Below are positions 7,713 to 15,379 of a stretch of DNA of 35,936 nucleotides, in pieces. Below the pieces are notes generated by a model, which saw only the letters and a program-made list of their open reading frames with translations, had not been told where the DNA came from and ran no database searches. Within the stretch, counting starts at the first letter, position 1, and each line of letters begins with the position of its first letter. Source of the stretch: DAOTVX01 sp034436015 (lineage in GTDB: Bacteria > Chloroflexota > Anaerolineae > Anaerolineales > Villigracilaceae); NCBI GenBank assembly GCA_034436015.1, contig DAOTWG010000018.1, forward strand, positions 1 through 35,936. The letters run 5' to 3'. A program made the position numbers and the translations under genes.

Positions 7713-9539
7713 TCATGCTGCAAGCGCGATGTTGGGTGTCGCAGTCTCATATGCCTGAGCCTTCTCTAGCCTGAACTGGCGCGTGTAGAGTCGATAGTAA
7801 TGGCCGCGTAGACGCAGCAATTCCTGATGGGAGCCTTGCTCCACAATCCGTCCCCCCTCGATAACCAGGATGCGATCGGCGCGCGTGATTGTCGAGAGGC
7901 GATGCGCGATGATAAACGAGGTGCGTCCACGCATCAAGGCTTCCATGCCACGCTGAATGAGCGCTTCGGTCAAGGTATCCACACTGGATGTCGCTTCATC
8001 CATGATCAAGAGCTCTGGGTCCGCCAACACTGCACGCGCCAGGCTGATCAGCTGTTTTTGCCCAACGGAGAGCAGGTTACCACCTTCGCCAACTTCCTGA
8101 TTGTATCCTTTCTCCAAGGTCATGATGAACTCATGAGCGCCGGCGATTCGCGCAGCCTCCTCGATCTCCTCGTCCGAAGCATCCAGACGCCCGTAGCGAA
8201 TGTTCTCACGAATGGTGCCGGAGAAGAGATGAGGTGTCTGCAAGACAACACCCAGGCGCGCATGAATACTCTCGAGAGTGTACTCTCGGTAATCGCGCCC
8301 ATTGATTCGAATCACGCCTTGCCCGGGTTCATAGAAGCGACACAGCAGGTTGACAATGGTCGTCTTTCCACCGCCGGTTGGGCCGACCAGCGCAATGGTC
8401 TCGCCAGGCCGCACCCGCAGGGTAAAGTCCTGCAGAATCGGTTGGTTCTCCTCATACCAGAACGAGACGTGATCGAACTCAATCTCTCCAAGCAAGGTGG
8501 GGGCAGGAATGGCGCCGGGCCGATTGCAGACTTCGGCCGGCGTATCGAGTAGAGTAAAAATTCGCTCGGCAGAGGCAACAGCATGTTGCATCTCCGCATA
8601 GACTCGCGCCAGGTCCTGGACTGGCCAGATCATAAAGGTCAGATAGGAGACAAAGGCATGAATATCGCCGATGCTGAAGTTCCCAATCTGACTCTGCAAG
8701 CCGCCGTACCAGACAATAGCACCCAAGGCGAACGCCGAGACGATTTGCACGGTTGGCAGGAAGAGCGCGGAAAGCCAGGCCGCCCGGTAGGAAGCGTGGT
8801 ACATCTCGTCTGTCAAACGGGCAAAGTCGCGCAGGTTTTCATCCTCACGGCCAAGCGCCTTGACGACGCGTACTCCCTGAATCGTTTGATTGTATTCTCC
8901 CGTAATCTTCGAATTGAGACGCCGCGCCCGGCGGAACTCCGCCAGAATCTTTTTGCGGAAATCCACAGCAATCCGTAAGAGGATGGGGATGACAGCGAAG
9001 ACGATCAACGCCAGACGCCAGTTGATAGCAAGCATAAAGACAACCGAGGCGACGATGCTGACGGTCGCCCAGGTCACATCCAGCAGGCCCCAGGTCATCA
9101 GGTTAGAGACGCGCCCCGAATCCGATGTCACGCGCGCCATCAACCGTCCAACGGAGTTCTGGCTATAATAGGAGAGCGAGAGTTCCTGAAGGTGATTGAA
9201 CACGGCTTTGCGGATGTCGTACTGGATGCGCTCGCCCAGCACACCGGCCAAGTAGATGAATCCAAAGACGAAAACCGCCTGCGCAACTTGCAACCCTCCA
9301 TAGTAACCGGCATATTGCAGCAAGGCAGGCAGATCTCTTTGACCGATCCCCTGGTCAATCATCGCGCGATTGATATAGGTGAAGATGGCATCCAACAAAG
9401 CAGTCGCGGCGATCGCGGCCAGGAATCCAAACAGCCAGCGCCAATGTGGCCGAAGCAGGCCTGCAATGCGCTGCACCGTTGGGGCGGTTAGTTGACTGGT
9501 ATGGTCTTCCTCCTCGATCTCAATCCATTCCTCTGACAT
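7713..9539 (-). CDS. ABC exporter half-transporter, canonical-catalytic subunit
   Basis: A 608-residue fusion of a six-helix ABC transmembrane domain (about residues 25-330) and a nucleotide-binding domain. Walker A is GPTGGGKTT (386-394), Walker B is LLIMDEATSSVD (from 510) with the catalytic glutamate, and the H-loop sits in SFIIAHRLS. The signature motif is LSVGQ (490-494) instead of LSGGQ. It lies 35 bases downstream of the other half-transporter on the same strand. In a heterodimer this subunit's Walker motifs would pair with the partner's normal LSGGQ to make the active ATP site. Its own altered LSVGQ would complete the partner's degenerate site. The substrate is unknown; relatives such as BmrCD, LmrCD and TM287/288 export drugs. 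Confidence 0.93.
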   Translation of the reverse strand: MSEEWIEIEEEDHTSQLTAPTVQRIAGLLRPHWRWLFGFLAAIAATALLDAIFTYINRAMIDQGIGQRDLPALLQYAGYYGGLQVAQAVFVFGFIYLAGVLGERIQYDIRKAVFNHLQELSLSYYSQNSVGRLMARVTSDSGRVSNLMTWGLLDVTWATVSIVASVVFMLAINWRLALIVFAVIPILLRIAVDFRKKILAEFRRARRLNSKITGEYNQTIQGVRVVKALGREDENLRDFARLTDEMYHASYRAAWLSALFLPTVQIVSAFALGAIVWYGGLQSQIGNFSIGDIHAFVSYLTFMIWPVQDLARVYAEMQHAVASAERIFTLLDTPAEVCNRPGAIPAPTLLGEIEFDHVSFWYEENQPILQDFTLRVRPGETIALVGPTGGGKTTIVNLLCRFYEPGQGVIRINGRDYREYTLESIHARLGVVLQTPHLFSGTIRENIRYGRLDASDEEIEEAARIAGAHEFIMTLEKGYNQEVGEGGNLLSVGQKQLISLARAVLADPELLIMDEATSSVDTLTEALIQRGMEALMRGRTSFIIAHRLSTITRADRILVIEGGRIVEQGSHQELLRLRGHYYRLYTRQFRLEKAQAYETATPNIALAA

Positions 9540-9574
9540 ACGCTCTCCATATGGGAAACCGGGATGATAAGACT

Positions 9575-11407
9575 TTATCCAATCTTTGCAATTTCCTGTT
9601 TTAATTCTTCGTCAATACGAGTCTGAATCTCGTAGATTTGCCGGTACATACCATCCTGCGCCAGCAATTCTTCGTGTTTGCCCATTTGGACCACTCTGCC
9701 CTTGTCCAGTACCAGGATCAAATCGGCGTTCATGGCAGACTGGATGCGGTGAGTGATGATGAAGGTCGTGCGGTTCTCCATAAGGCGGTTCAGTGCGGCG
9801 CGAATCTCGGCCTCGGTTTCGGTATCCACGCTAGAGGTCGAGTCATCCAGGATCAAGATACGAGGGTTTTTGAGCAGCGTACGCGCAATAGCCACACGTT
9901 GCTTCTGTCCACCGGAAAGCGTGACGCCTTTCTCGCCAACCAGGGTGCGATACCCATCCGGGAAGGAAAGAATGGTGTCGTGGATGGCGGCGGCTCGGGC
10001 TGCGCGTTCTACTTCTTCGTCCGAAATCTGACGTCCGACACCATAGGTGATATTCTCACGAATCGAGCGACTGAACAGGAACGGTTCCTGCTCGACAATC
10101 CCAATCTGCGCGCGTAGATACTGACGCGGATATTCCTTCAATTCCACGCCGTCCAGCAAGATGCGACCCGATGTGTATTCGTAAAAGCGCGGCAACAGGT
10201 TGACTAGGGTGGATTTCCCCGATCCGGTCGAACCGAGCAGCGCTACTACCTGCCCGGCTGTGACCGTAAAGGAGATCTCTTGCAAAACCTCTGCATTGTC
10301 ACTATCGTACTGAAAGCAAACGTCATCAAAAACGATATCTCCGCGCAAGGACTTCTCCGGTCGCATCGCTCCCTCGGCCAACGGTTCGCGTTCCTGGCGA
10401 ACAATCTGCATCAGACGATCGTAGGAAACGAGGCTGGTTGAGGTGTGGACAATAATACGACCCAGATTGCGCATTGGCCAGATAAGCCAGACGACCAAAC
10501 CGACATAGGCAGGGTAGGTGCCCAGAGTGAGTTCCCCCTGCATAACCAGAATACCCGCGTAGATAAAGCCGGCCAGCATCTGAAACCCGCAGAGCAAATC
10601 GGATAGTGGCCAGAAGAGTGCGTGCATCTTGACCAACTTTTTGCCGCGCAGGAACTTTTCCCAATTATCCTTCTCGAACTTATCCTCTTCGTAACTTTGG
10701 CGGGCAAACGCCTTGACGACGCGTACCCCGGTCAGATTCTCCTGCAGCGTTGTGGAGAGCTTCGCCTCTTGCTCCTGATACGCCTCATAGACCTCAGAGA
10801 TTCTTTTGAAAAACCAGGCAGAAACAGCAAAGATAATCGGCACAACGGCGATGGAAGCCAGAGCGAGTTTCCGGGAAAGTCCCCAGATGGCGACAAAGTT
10901 GATGATAAACAGAAGCAGGATGCGACCAATATGGATGGCCTGGTCGTTGAAGAAGGTACGCACCGAGTCGACATCTGAGGTAACGCGCTCGATCAGGTCG
11001 CCGGTTGGCGTTTGACTGTGGTACGATAGACTCAGCCGTTGTAGATGATCGAACAGAAAGTTACGCAGCCGGCGGATGATGTTTTCGGCGGAGAAGGCAG
11101 CCAGACGATTGGAAAGATAGGCGAATCCTCCTTCCACAACAGCCAGGCCGACAAACGCCAGCGCAAGCAGCGGTAGAGTCTGGACAAGCGTTCCGGCAAA
11201 CGGCAACGCAGCGCCCGTGACCGTGTCGGCAAAATTGCGCAGTAGAAGGTAAGTGGAGGCCTTCGCCAGCGCCGATAGCGCCAAGGACAGGTTGGCAACA
11301 AGGTAGAGCGTCCGGTAACCGCTCATCATGCGCCATAGGCCAACCAATTTCTTTTGTCTGAGAACCTGACGAAAGTCAAAGTAGGACAGAGAAGAGGGTG
11401 TTTCCAT
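9575..11407 (-). CDS. ABC exporter half-transporter, degenerate-site subunit
   Basis: A 610-residue transmembrane plus nucleotide-binding half-transporter, first of a two-gene unit. The membrane domain spans about residues 30-330. The ATPase domain has Walker A GSTGSGKST (392-400), signature LSGGQ (497-501) and H-loop FIITHR. Walker B is ILILDDSTSSVD (from 517): the catalytic glutamate is aspartate. This Glu-to-Asp change marks the degenerate subunit of asymmetric exporters such as TM287/288 and BmrCD. The start ATG (complement of 11405-11407) has no good Shine-Dalgarno. It lies 23 bases after an intrinsic terminator that follows a 32-codon leader ORF, so expression probably depends on antitermination (see the entries at 11431-11653). 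Confidence 0.93.
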   Translation of the reverse strand: METPSSLSYFDFRQVLRQKKLVGLWRMMSGYRTLYLVANLSLALSALAKASTYLLLRNFADTVTGAALPFAGTLVQTLPLLALAFVGLAVVEGGFAYLSNRLAAFSAENIIRRLRNFLFDHLQRLSLSYHSQTPTGDLIERVTSDVDSVRTFFNDQAIHIGRILLLFIINFVAIWGLSRKLALASIAVVPIIFAVSAWFFKRISEVYEAYQEQEAKLSTTLQENLTGVRVVKAFARQSYEEDKFEKDNWEKFLRGKKLVKMHALFWPLSDLLCGFQMLAGFIYAGILVMQGELTLGTYPAYVGLVVWLIWPMRNLGRIIVHTSTSLVSYDRLMQIVRQEREPLAEGAMRPEKSLRGDIVFDDVCFQYDSDNAEVLQEISFTVTAGQVVALLGSTGSGKSTLVNLLPRFYEYTSGRILLDGVELKEYPRQYLRAQIGIVEQEPFLFSRSIRENITYGVGRQISDEEVERAARAAAIHDTILSFPDGYRTLVGEKGVTLSGGQKQRVAIARTLLKNPRILILDDSTSSVDTETEAEIRAALNRLMENRTTFIITHRIQSAMNADLILVLDKGRVVQMGKHEELLAQDGMYRQIYEIQTRIDEELKQEIAKIG

Positions 11408-11430
11408 GAGCTAGAGTGACTGCGAGGGAT

Positions 11431-11462
11431 AAAAAAACCACGGCGCAGAGTGCACCGTGGTT
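11431..11462 (-). terminator. Attenuator terminator before the ABC exporter
   Basis: On the minus strand AACCACGGTGCA, loop CTC, TGCGCCGTGGTT form a 12-bp stem with one T-G pair, running into a seven-T tract (complement of 11431-11437). It sits between the leader ORF stop (11485) and the exporter start (11407). A competing pairing exists: leader bases CGCGGAGTGTGCC (complement of 11498-11510) can pair with GGTGCACTCTGCG (complement of 11444-11456) over 13 contiguous positions, three of them G-U. This would destroy the terminator stem. The geometry is that of a ribosome-controlled attenuator. Confidence 0.85.
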
Positions 11463-11484
11463 GGAATTCGAAAGAGCGAGAATC

Positions 11485-11583
11485 CTAACAGGCAACAGGC
11501 ACACTCCGCGGAGGTAAGAGCCGAGATCTGGCAACAGAAACGCGGGTAGGCACGACGTGAGTCTTGCCGGTATAGAAAATCAT
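11485..11583 (-). CDS. 32-residue leader peptide of the ABC exporter operon
   Basis: A short ORF with a strong AAGGAGG (complement of 11591-11597) seven bases before ATG. The peptide begins MIFYTGKTHVVPTRVSVARS, continues RLLPPRSVPVAC, and ends in TAG at 11485-11487. It is polar and arginine-, valine- and proline-rich, with no run of a single amino acid, so it is not a typical amino-acid sensor. Its codons 25-29 contain the antiterminator arm. A ribosome reaching the stop would cover that arm and let the terminator form; one stalled earlier would leave it free. This resembles bmrB before bmrCD in Bacillus, where translation-inhibiting antibiotics induce the exporter. The stalling signal here is inferred, not seen. 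Confidence 0.75.
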   Translation of the reverse strand: MIFYTGKTHVVPTRVSVARSRLLPPRSVPVAC

Positions 11584-11623
11584 GCGCCTGCCTCCTTTTC
11601 TTCAAAGTTGTTTGACAATTTCT

Positions 11624-11653
11624 AGTATACCATAAACCTGGGAAAGCGGTCAA
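11624..11653 (-). promoter_or_regulatory. Promoter of leader peptide and ABC exporter
   Basis: On the minus strand, TTGACC (complement of 11648-11653), an 18-base spacer and TATACT (complement of 11624-11629) form a good sigma-70-type promoter. Transcription would begin near 11617, giving a ~33-base leader before the ATG at 11583. It is divergent from the aspartate kinase promoter, with about 130 bp between the two -35 elements. Confidence 0.75.
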
Positions 11654-11780
11654 GGATTCAGCCGGTTGTCGTGTGCCCACATAAACGAACGTCGCAGCGA
11701 ATTCCCTGCGCGGCAGACTTTTTGCCGATGATGTTTCTATCTGTTTACAATTTTCGAGCGCACATATAGAACACGCTCCC

Positions 11781-11809
11781 TTGACAACCGGCCTGTCTCC
11801 TGATATAGT
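11781..11809 (+). promoter_or_regulatory. Promoter of the threonine-leader/aspartate kinase operon
   Basis: TTGACA (11781-11786), a 17-base spacer and TATAGT (11804-11809) make a near-consensus sigma-70-type promoter. Transcription would start near 11816, about 23 bases before the leader ATG and about 195 bases before the aspartate kinase start. Confidence 0.8.
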
Positions 11810-11838
11810 TGCGCCCAATGTTAGCAGCCTCGCGCTTC

Positions 11839-11898
11839 ATGATGACTACGACTACCATGACCCCGTCCACGGGCGGGGCGTTCACGCGTAGGGAGTAG
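11839..11898 (+). CDS. Threonine-rich 19-residue leader peptide
   Basis: The ORF encodes MMTTTTMTPSTGGAFTRRE: seven threonines and three methionines in nineteen residues, with four consecutive Thr codons (ACT ACG ACT ACC, 11845-11856). This is the mark of a ribosome-mediated attenuator sensing charged tRNA-Thr, and possibly tRNA-Met, as with thrL in enterobacteria. The bases 11873-11882 inside it (GCGGGGCGTT) are identical to the 3' arm of the downstream terminator, so they can pair perfectly with its 5' arm. A ribosome stalled on the Thr codons leaves this arm free and favours read-through; one finishing at TAG 11896-11898 covers it. No strong SD is visible, perhaps because the leader RNA is short. 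Confidence 0.82.
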   Translation: MMTTTTMTPSTGGAFTRRE

Positions 11899-11933
11899 TC
11901 GGAAACGCGCTCAACCTGCGAGAAGTGTATCGG

Positions 11934-11959
11934 AACGCCCCGCGTAATGCGGGGCGTTT
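11934..11959 (+). terminator. Attenuator terminator before aspartate kinase
   Basis: AACGCCCCGC, loop GTAAT, GCGGGGCGTT form a perfect 10-bp GC-rich stem followed by a short T tract. It lies between the Thr leader stop and the aspartate kinase start. The 5' arm is also perfectly complementary (10 of 10) to leader bases 11873-11882, giving mutually exclusive terminator and antiterminator folds. The T tract is short (TTTATGT), so termination may be partial. Confidence 0.8.
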
Positions 11960-12011
11960 ATGTACACCTGTGAAAAGTATCGTCCTCAAACCCATCACCC
12001 AGGAGGCGATG

Positions 12012-13451
12012 ATGACATTACAAGGCAAACCGAAGACGCTGGTGATGAAGTTCGGCGGCACTTCGGTCGGAACCCCGCAGGCGATGCAAAAGGCGGCCGA
12101 AATCGTCTGTCAGGCCCGATCGGAATGGCCCAATCTGGTTGTTGTGACGTCTGCCCTGGCGGGAGTTACCAATCTCTTGTTGGAGAGCGCGGCGCGGGCT
12201 GCCGAGGGCGATCGCCCGTTCGTGAAACAGGCAGGCGAGCAACTACGACAGTCGCACGAGGCAATGATTATCGCCTTGGTAGAGGGAGAGGAGCGGCGTC
12301 AGTCTGTCCGTTCCGAATGTGACGCCCTGCTGGCCGAATTCGACCTGTTGTGCCAGGCGATTGCCGCGTTGGGCGAGGCCTCGCCACGCGCGCTCGATGC
12401 GATCGCTTCGCTGGGCGAACGCATGAGCGTGCGTTTGCTGGCGGCTGCCCTTGAGACCATGGGCACGCCCGCGCAGTGGGTAGAGGCAACGCGCCTGATT
12501 CGCACAGATGAGGTATTCCAGAACGCTCACCCGGACATGGAAATCACCACGCAACAGTGCCACCAGGTTTTACAGCCGATTCTGGAGATAGGGCGGATAC
12601 CGGTCGTCACCGGTTTCATCGGAGCAACGGCGCGCGGCGCCATTACCACGCTGGGGCGCGGCGGAAGTGACTACTCAGCCGCTATCCTCGGCGCGGCGCT
12701 AGATGCCGACGACGTCTGGATTTGGACCGACGTGGATGGCGTGATGACGGCGGATCCCCATCTGGTCCCTGAGGCGCAGGCCTTGCCCTACCTGACCTAT
12801 CGCGAGATGGGGGAATTAGCGTATTTCGGCGCAAAGGTGTTGCACCCCAAGACGATCTTGCCTCTTGTCGAACGCGGCATTGGGTTGCGTGTCTGCAATA
12901 CCTTTAACCCCCAACACCCCGGCACCCGTCTCGTGAAAGATTCGAGGAATCACGGGAGCGGAGTAATCAAGGCAGTAACCGCTATCCGTAAGCAGAAACT
13001 CATTACCGTGGAAGGTCGCGGGATGGTCGGCGTGCCGGGAGTCGCCGCGCGCACGTTTCAGGCAGTGGCTTCCACCGGAACAAGCGTTCCGCTGATCAGC
13101 CAGGCGTCTTCCGAACAGTCCATCTGCTTTGCTATTCCTGAGGATGCCGGCCCGCGCGTGCTGCGCGCTTTGGAGGAGGCCTTTGCCCATGAATTGCGCG
13201 TGCGCGATATTGACCGCATCTGGGCGACAGAGGAAGTCGCCATCGTCACGGTGGTCGGCGAGGGTATGATTCATACGCCGGGCGTGGCCGGGCAGGTGTT
13301 CAGCGCTTTGGGCGAGCAAGACATCAACGTCATCGCGATTGCCCAGGGTTCCTCAGAGGTTTCCATCAGTCTAGTTGTCTCGGCCAACGATATGGAGGTC
13401 GCCGTCCAAGCATTACACGCACTGATTCTGCGCAGTATGCGCAGGGAATAA
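12012..13451 (+). CDS. Aspartate kinase with two ACT domains
   Basis: Aspartate kinase phosphorylates L-aspartate with ATP, opening the pathway to lysine, threonine and methionine. The 479-residue monofunctional enzyme has the amino-acid-kinase domain with KFGGTSVG (13-20), the LGRGGSDYSAAILGAALDAD loop, WTDVDGVMTADP and YFGAKVLHP. Two C-terminal ACT modules follow (VEGRGMVGVPGVAARTFQAV and VVGEGMIHTPGVAGQVFSAL), the usual site of feedback inhibition by end products. ATG 12012 is preceded five bases away by AGGAGG; the longer frame from 11925 runs through the attenuator terminator and is not the start. A Thr-rich leader and attenuator precede it, which points to control by threonine supply. 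asd follows after 23 bases. Confidence 0.94.
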   Translation: MTLQGKPKTLVMKFGGTSVGTPQAMQKAAEIVCQARSEWPNLVVVTSALAGVTNLLLESAARAAEGDRPFVKQAGEQLRQSHEAMIIALVEGEERRQSVRSECDALLAEFDLLCQAIAALGEASPRALDAIASLGERMSVRLLAAALETMGTPAQWVEATRLIRTDEVFQNAHPDMEITTQQCHQVLQPILEIGRIPVVTGFIGATARGAITTLGRGGSDYSAAILGAALDADDVWIWTDVDGVMTADPHLVPEAQALPYLTYREMGELAYFGAKVLHPKTILPLVERGIGLRVCNTFNPQHPGTRLVKDSRNHGSGVIKAVTAIRKQKLITVEGRGMVGVPGVAARTFQAVASTGTSVPLISQASSEQSICFAIPEDAGPRVLRALEEAFAHELRVRDIDRIWATEEVAIVTVVGEGMIHTPGVAGQVFSALGEQDINVIAIAQGSSEVSISLVVSANDMEVAVQALHALILRSMRRE

Positions 13452-13474
13452 ATTCTTTCACAGAGGAGAGAGAC

Positions 13475-14530
13475 ATGGCGGAGAAAATTCCCACCCTTGT
13501 TTTGGGCGCGACCGGCAGCGTGGGACAGCGTTTCGTCCAGTTGCTCGACGGCCATCCCTGGTTCGAGGTGGTTGGTTTGACGGCTTCAGATCGTTCGGTT
13601 GGGCAAAAATATGGCGAAGTCTGTCACTGGTTGCTCGCCGAGCCGATGCCGGAGTGGGCGCGACCGATGACCATCTTGCCGACCGAACCGGGTGTGGCCG
13701 AGGCACGGCTGGCATTTTCGGCGCTGCCTACCGAACAGGCGCGTCAGGTGGAGCCGGAATTGGCGCGTGCCGGCCTCGCGGTCTGCTCAAACGCTTCCGC
13801 GTACCGGCAGGAGGCCGATGTGCCTATCCTTCTACCGGAAGTCAACCCAGATCATCTGGCTCTTATTCCGCGTCAACGGCGTGAGCGGGGCTGGAGTGGT
13901 TGTATCGTCACAAATTCGAATTGCACCAGCACCGGTCTCACCGTGGCGCTGAAGGCCTTGCAAGACGCTTTTGGGGTAAAGCGCGTTGTCGCAGTCTCGC
14001 TTCAAGCGCTCTCAGGAGCAGGTTATCCTGGCGTGGCCTCGCTGGATATCTTCGATAATGTGATTCCCAACATTCGCGACGAGGAGGAGAAGGTGGAATG
14101 GGAACCACGCAAGATGCTAGGCAAGCTGAACGGCGAGGAACTTGCGCTGGCCCCCTTCGCAGTTTCGGCACATACCAATCGAGTCGCCGTCCTCGACGGC
14201 CATACGGTCTGCGCGAGCGTGGAACTGGAGCGATTCGATAGCCTCGAGGCGGCGCGAGAGGTGTTGTGCGCTTATCAGGCGCCGCCCATCAGCCGCGATT
14301 TGCCCTCCGCGCCGGAACCAGTCCTTCTCGTGCGCGAGGAGTGGGATCGCCCACAACCGCGCCTGGATCGGATGGCCGGCAAAGGGATGACCACCGTTGT
14401 CGGCCGTCTGCGGCCCGACCCGGTTTTCCATTTGAAGTTCGTCGTGTTATCCCACAATACGATTCGCGGCGCGGCAGGCGGCTCCATTTATAATGCGGAA
14501 TTGCTCGTCAAGGCGGGGCTGGTCGCGTGA
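13475..14530 (+). CDS. asd: Aspartate-semialdehyde dehydrogenase, archaeal/fungal type
   Basis: This enzyme reduces aspartyl-phosphate to aspartate semialdehyde with NADPH, directly after aspartate kinase. The 351-residue protein has an N-terminal Rossmann motif GATGSVGQR (11-19), SALPTEQAR and the catalytic cysteine Cys150 in VTNSNCTSTG. The YPGVASLDIFDNVIPN block and a C-terminal NTIRGAAGGSI motif place it in the archaeal/fungal branch of the family rather than the E. coli-like branch. ATG 13475 follows a GGAGAGAG Shine-Dalgarno. It lies 23 bases after aspartate kinase and shares its promoter and leader attenuator. Confidence 0.93.
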   Translation: MAEKIPTLVLGATGSVGQRFVQLLDGHPWFEVVGLTASDRSVGQKYGEVCHWLLAEPMPEWARPMTILPTEPGVAEARLAFSALPTEQARQVEPELARAGLAVCSNASAYRQEADVPILLPEVNPDHLALIPRQRRERGWSGCIVTNSNCTSTGLTVALKALQDAFGVKRVVAVSLQALSGAGYPGVASLDIFDNVIPNIRDEEEKVEWEPRKMLGKLNGEELALAPFAVSAHTNRVAVLDGHTVCASVELERFDSLEAAREVLCAYQAPPISRDLPSAPEPVLLVREEWDRPQPRLDRMAGKGMTTVVGRLRPDPVFHLKFVVLSHNTIRGAAGGSIYNAELLVKAGLVA

Positions 14531-14653
14531 GCAAGTCATGATACCTTTTTAGAGAAAAGGGCGCGAAAGGACAGGCCGTGCCCCGTTCCTCCCCGCGTGG
14601 TCCCCGCGCCCCGCTTGGGAGTGCAAGCGCCTCGTGCTTTGCTTTTTGGAGGA

Positions 14654-15379
14654 TTACTGTTCCCTGCGTTCCCGGCGCCAGCGAAAAGGATTGAAATCCG
14701 TGTCTATGTCGTAGTAATCCTCCTGCTCCGCTCTCTTCAGAGCGCGGACGACCCAATAGGTCATGGGCGTCATCAGCACCTCGATGCCGACTTTGAAAAG
14801 GTAGTTCGTCAGCGTCAAGGTCAGGAACAAACTCCAAGGGAAGACGTGGAAGAGCGAGGCGATTGTGATGAAGACAAGGGTATCCACAAGTTGGCCGATC
14901 AGGGTAGAGCCGATGGTACGCGTCCAGAGCCAGCGACCGCGTGTCAGGAGTTTCATCTTGGCGAGCGTGAACGAGTTAGAAAACTCGCCGGACCAATAGC
15001 CTAGCAGACTGGCTAGGACGATGCCGCCGCTGGACATTCCCCCCAGAATAGCCAGATACGCCGCGTCGCCGGCATACTGTTGCCACGCCGCCTCGCCAGG
15101 TAGGATGCGCACCAGCGCGAAGACCGCCGCCGAGAGCGCCAGGCACAAAAAGCCGGCCCAGATGACGCGGCGTGAATTTTTATAGCCGTACACTTCGGTT
15201 AATATATCGCCAAAAATGTAACTAATGGGAAAGAGGAGCGTGCCGGCGTCGAAGGCCAGGGGGATGCCAAACAGGCAGAAACCCCAATCCACAATCTTGG
15301 CAGAGGAGGCGACATTGCTGACGATCAGCACGGCGACAAACAAGGCTATAATCCAGTCGAGGTAACGATATGGTCGCAT
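14654..15379 (-). CDS. yhhQ: Queuosine precursor transporter (YhhQ/VUT family)
   Basis: A 241-residue, multi-pass membrane protein of the YhhQ (DUF165/VUT) family, which imports queuosine precursors such as preQ0 or preQ1. The recognisable parts are the first helix RYLDWIIALFVAVLIVSNVA, the family block LLFPISYIFGDILTEVYGYK and the later IGSTLIGQLVDTLVFITIAS. About six membrane segments are visible, and a charged tail ends the protein. The first family-like residue follows the ATG complementing 15377-15379; the longer frame to 15430 would add sequence from the broken gene upstream. It is last in a minus-strand operon with ttuA and ttuB, so two tRNA-modification functions lie together. No queuosine synthesis gene is in the window. 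Confidence 0.88.
   Translation of the reverse strand: MRPYRYLDWIIALFVAVLIVSNVASSAKIVDWGFCLFGIPLAFDAGTLLFPISYIFGDILTEVYGYKNSRRVIWAGFLCLALSAAVFALVRILPGEAAWQQYAGDAAYLAILGGMSSGGIVLASLLGYWSGEFSNSFTLAKMKLLTRGRWLWTRTIGSTLIGQLVDTLVFITIASLFHVFPWSLFLTLTLTNYLFKVGIEVLMTPMTYWVVRALKRAEQEDYYDIDTDFNPFRWRRERREQ

Noticed and set aside
11925..12011. Longer N-terminus for aspartate kinase
   Set aside because: It would translate through the attenuator terminator; AGGAGG at 12001-12006 fits ATG 12012, which gives the normal family N-terminus.
11810..12011. Lysine riboswitch or T-box before aspartate kinase
   Set aside because: The leader RNA is short and lacks the multi-helix core or T-box sequence; a Thr-rich ORF with exclusive hairpins explains the region better.
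14531..14653. Terminator between convergent asd and yhhQ
   Set aside because: GC-rich inverted stretches exist but no stem directly followed by a T-run on either strand could be supported.
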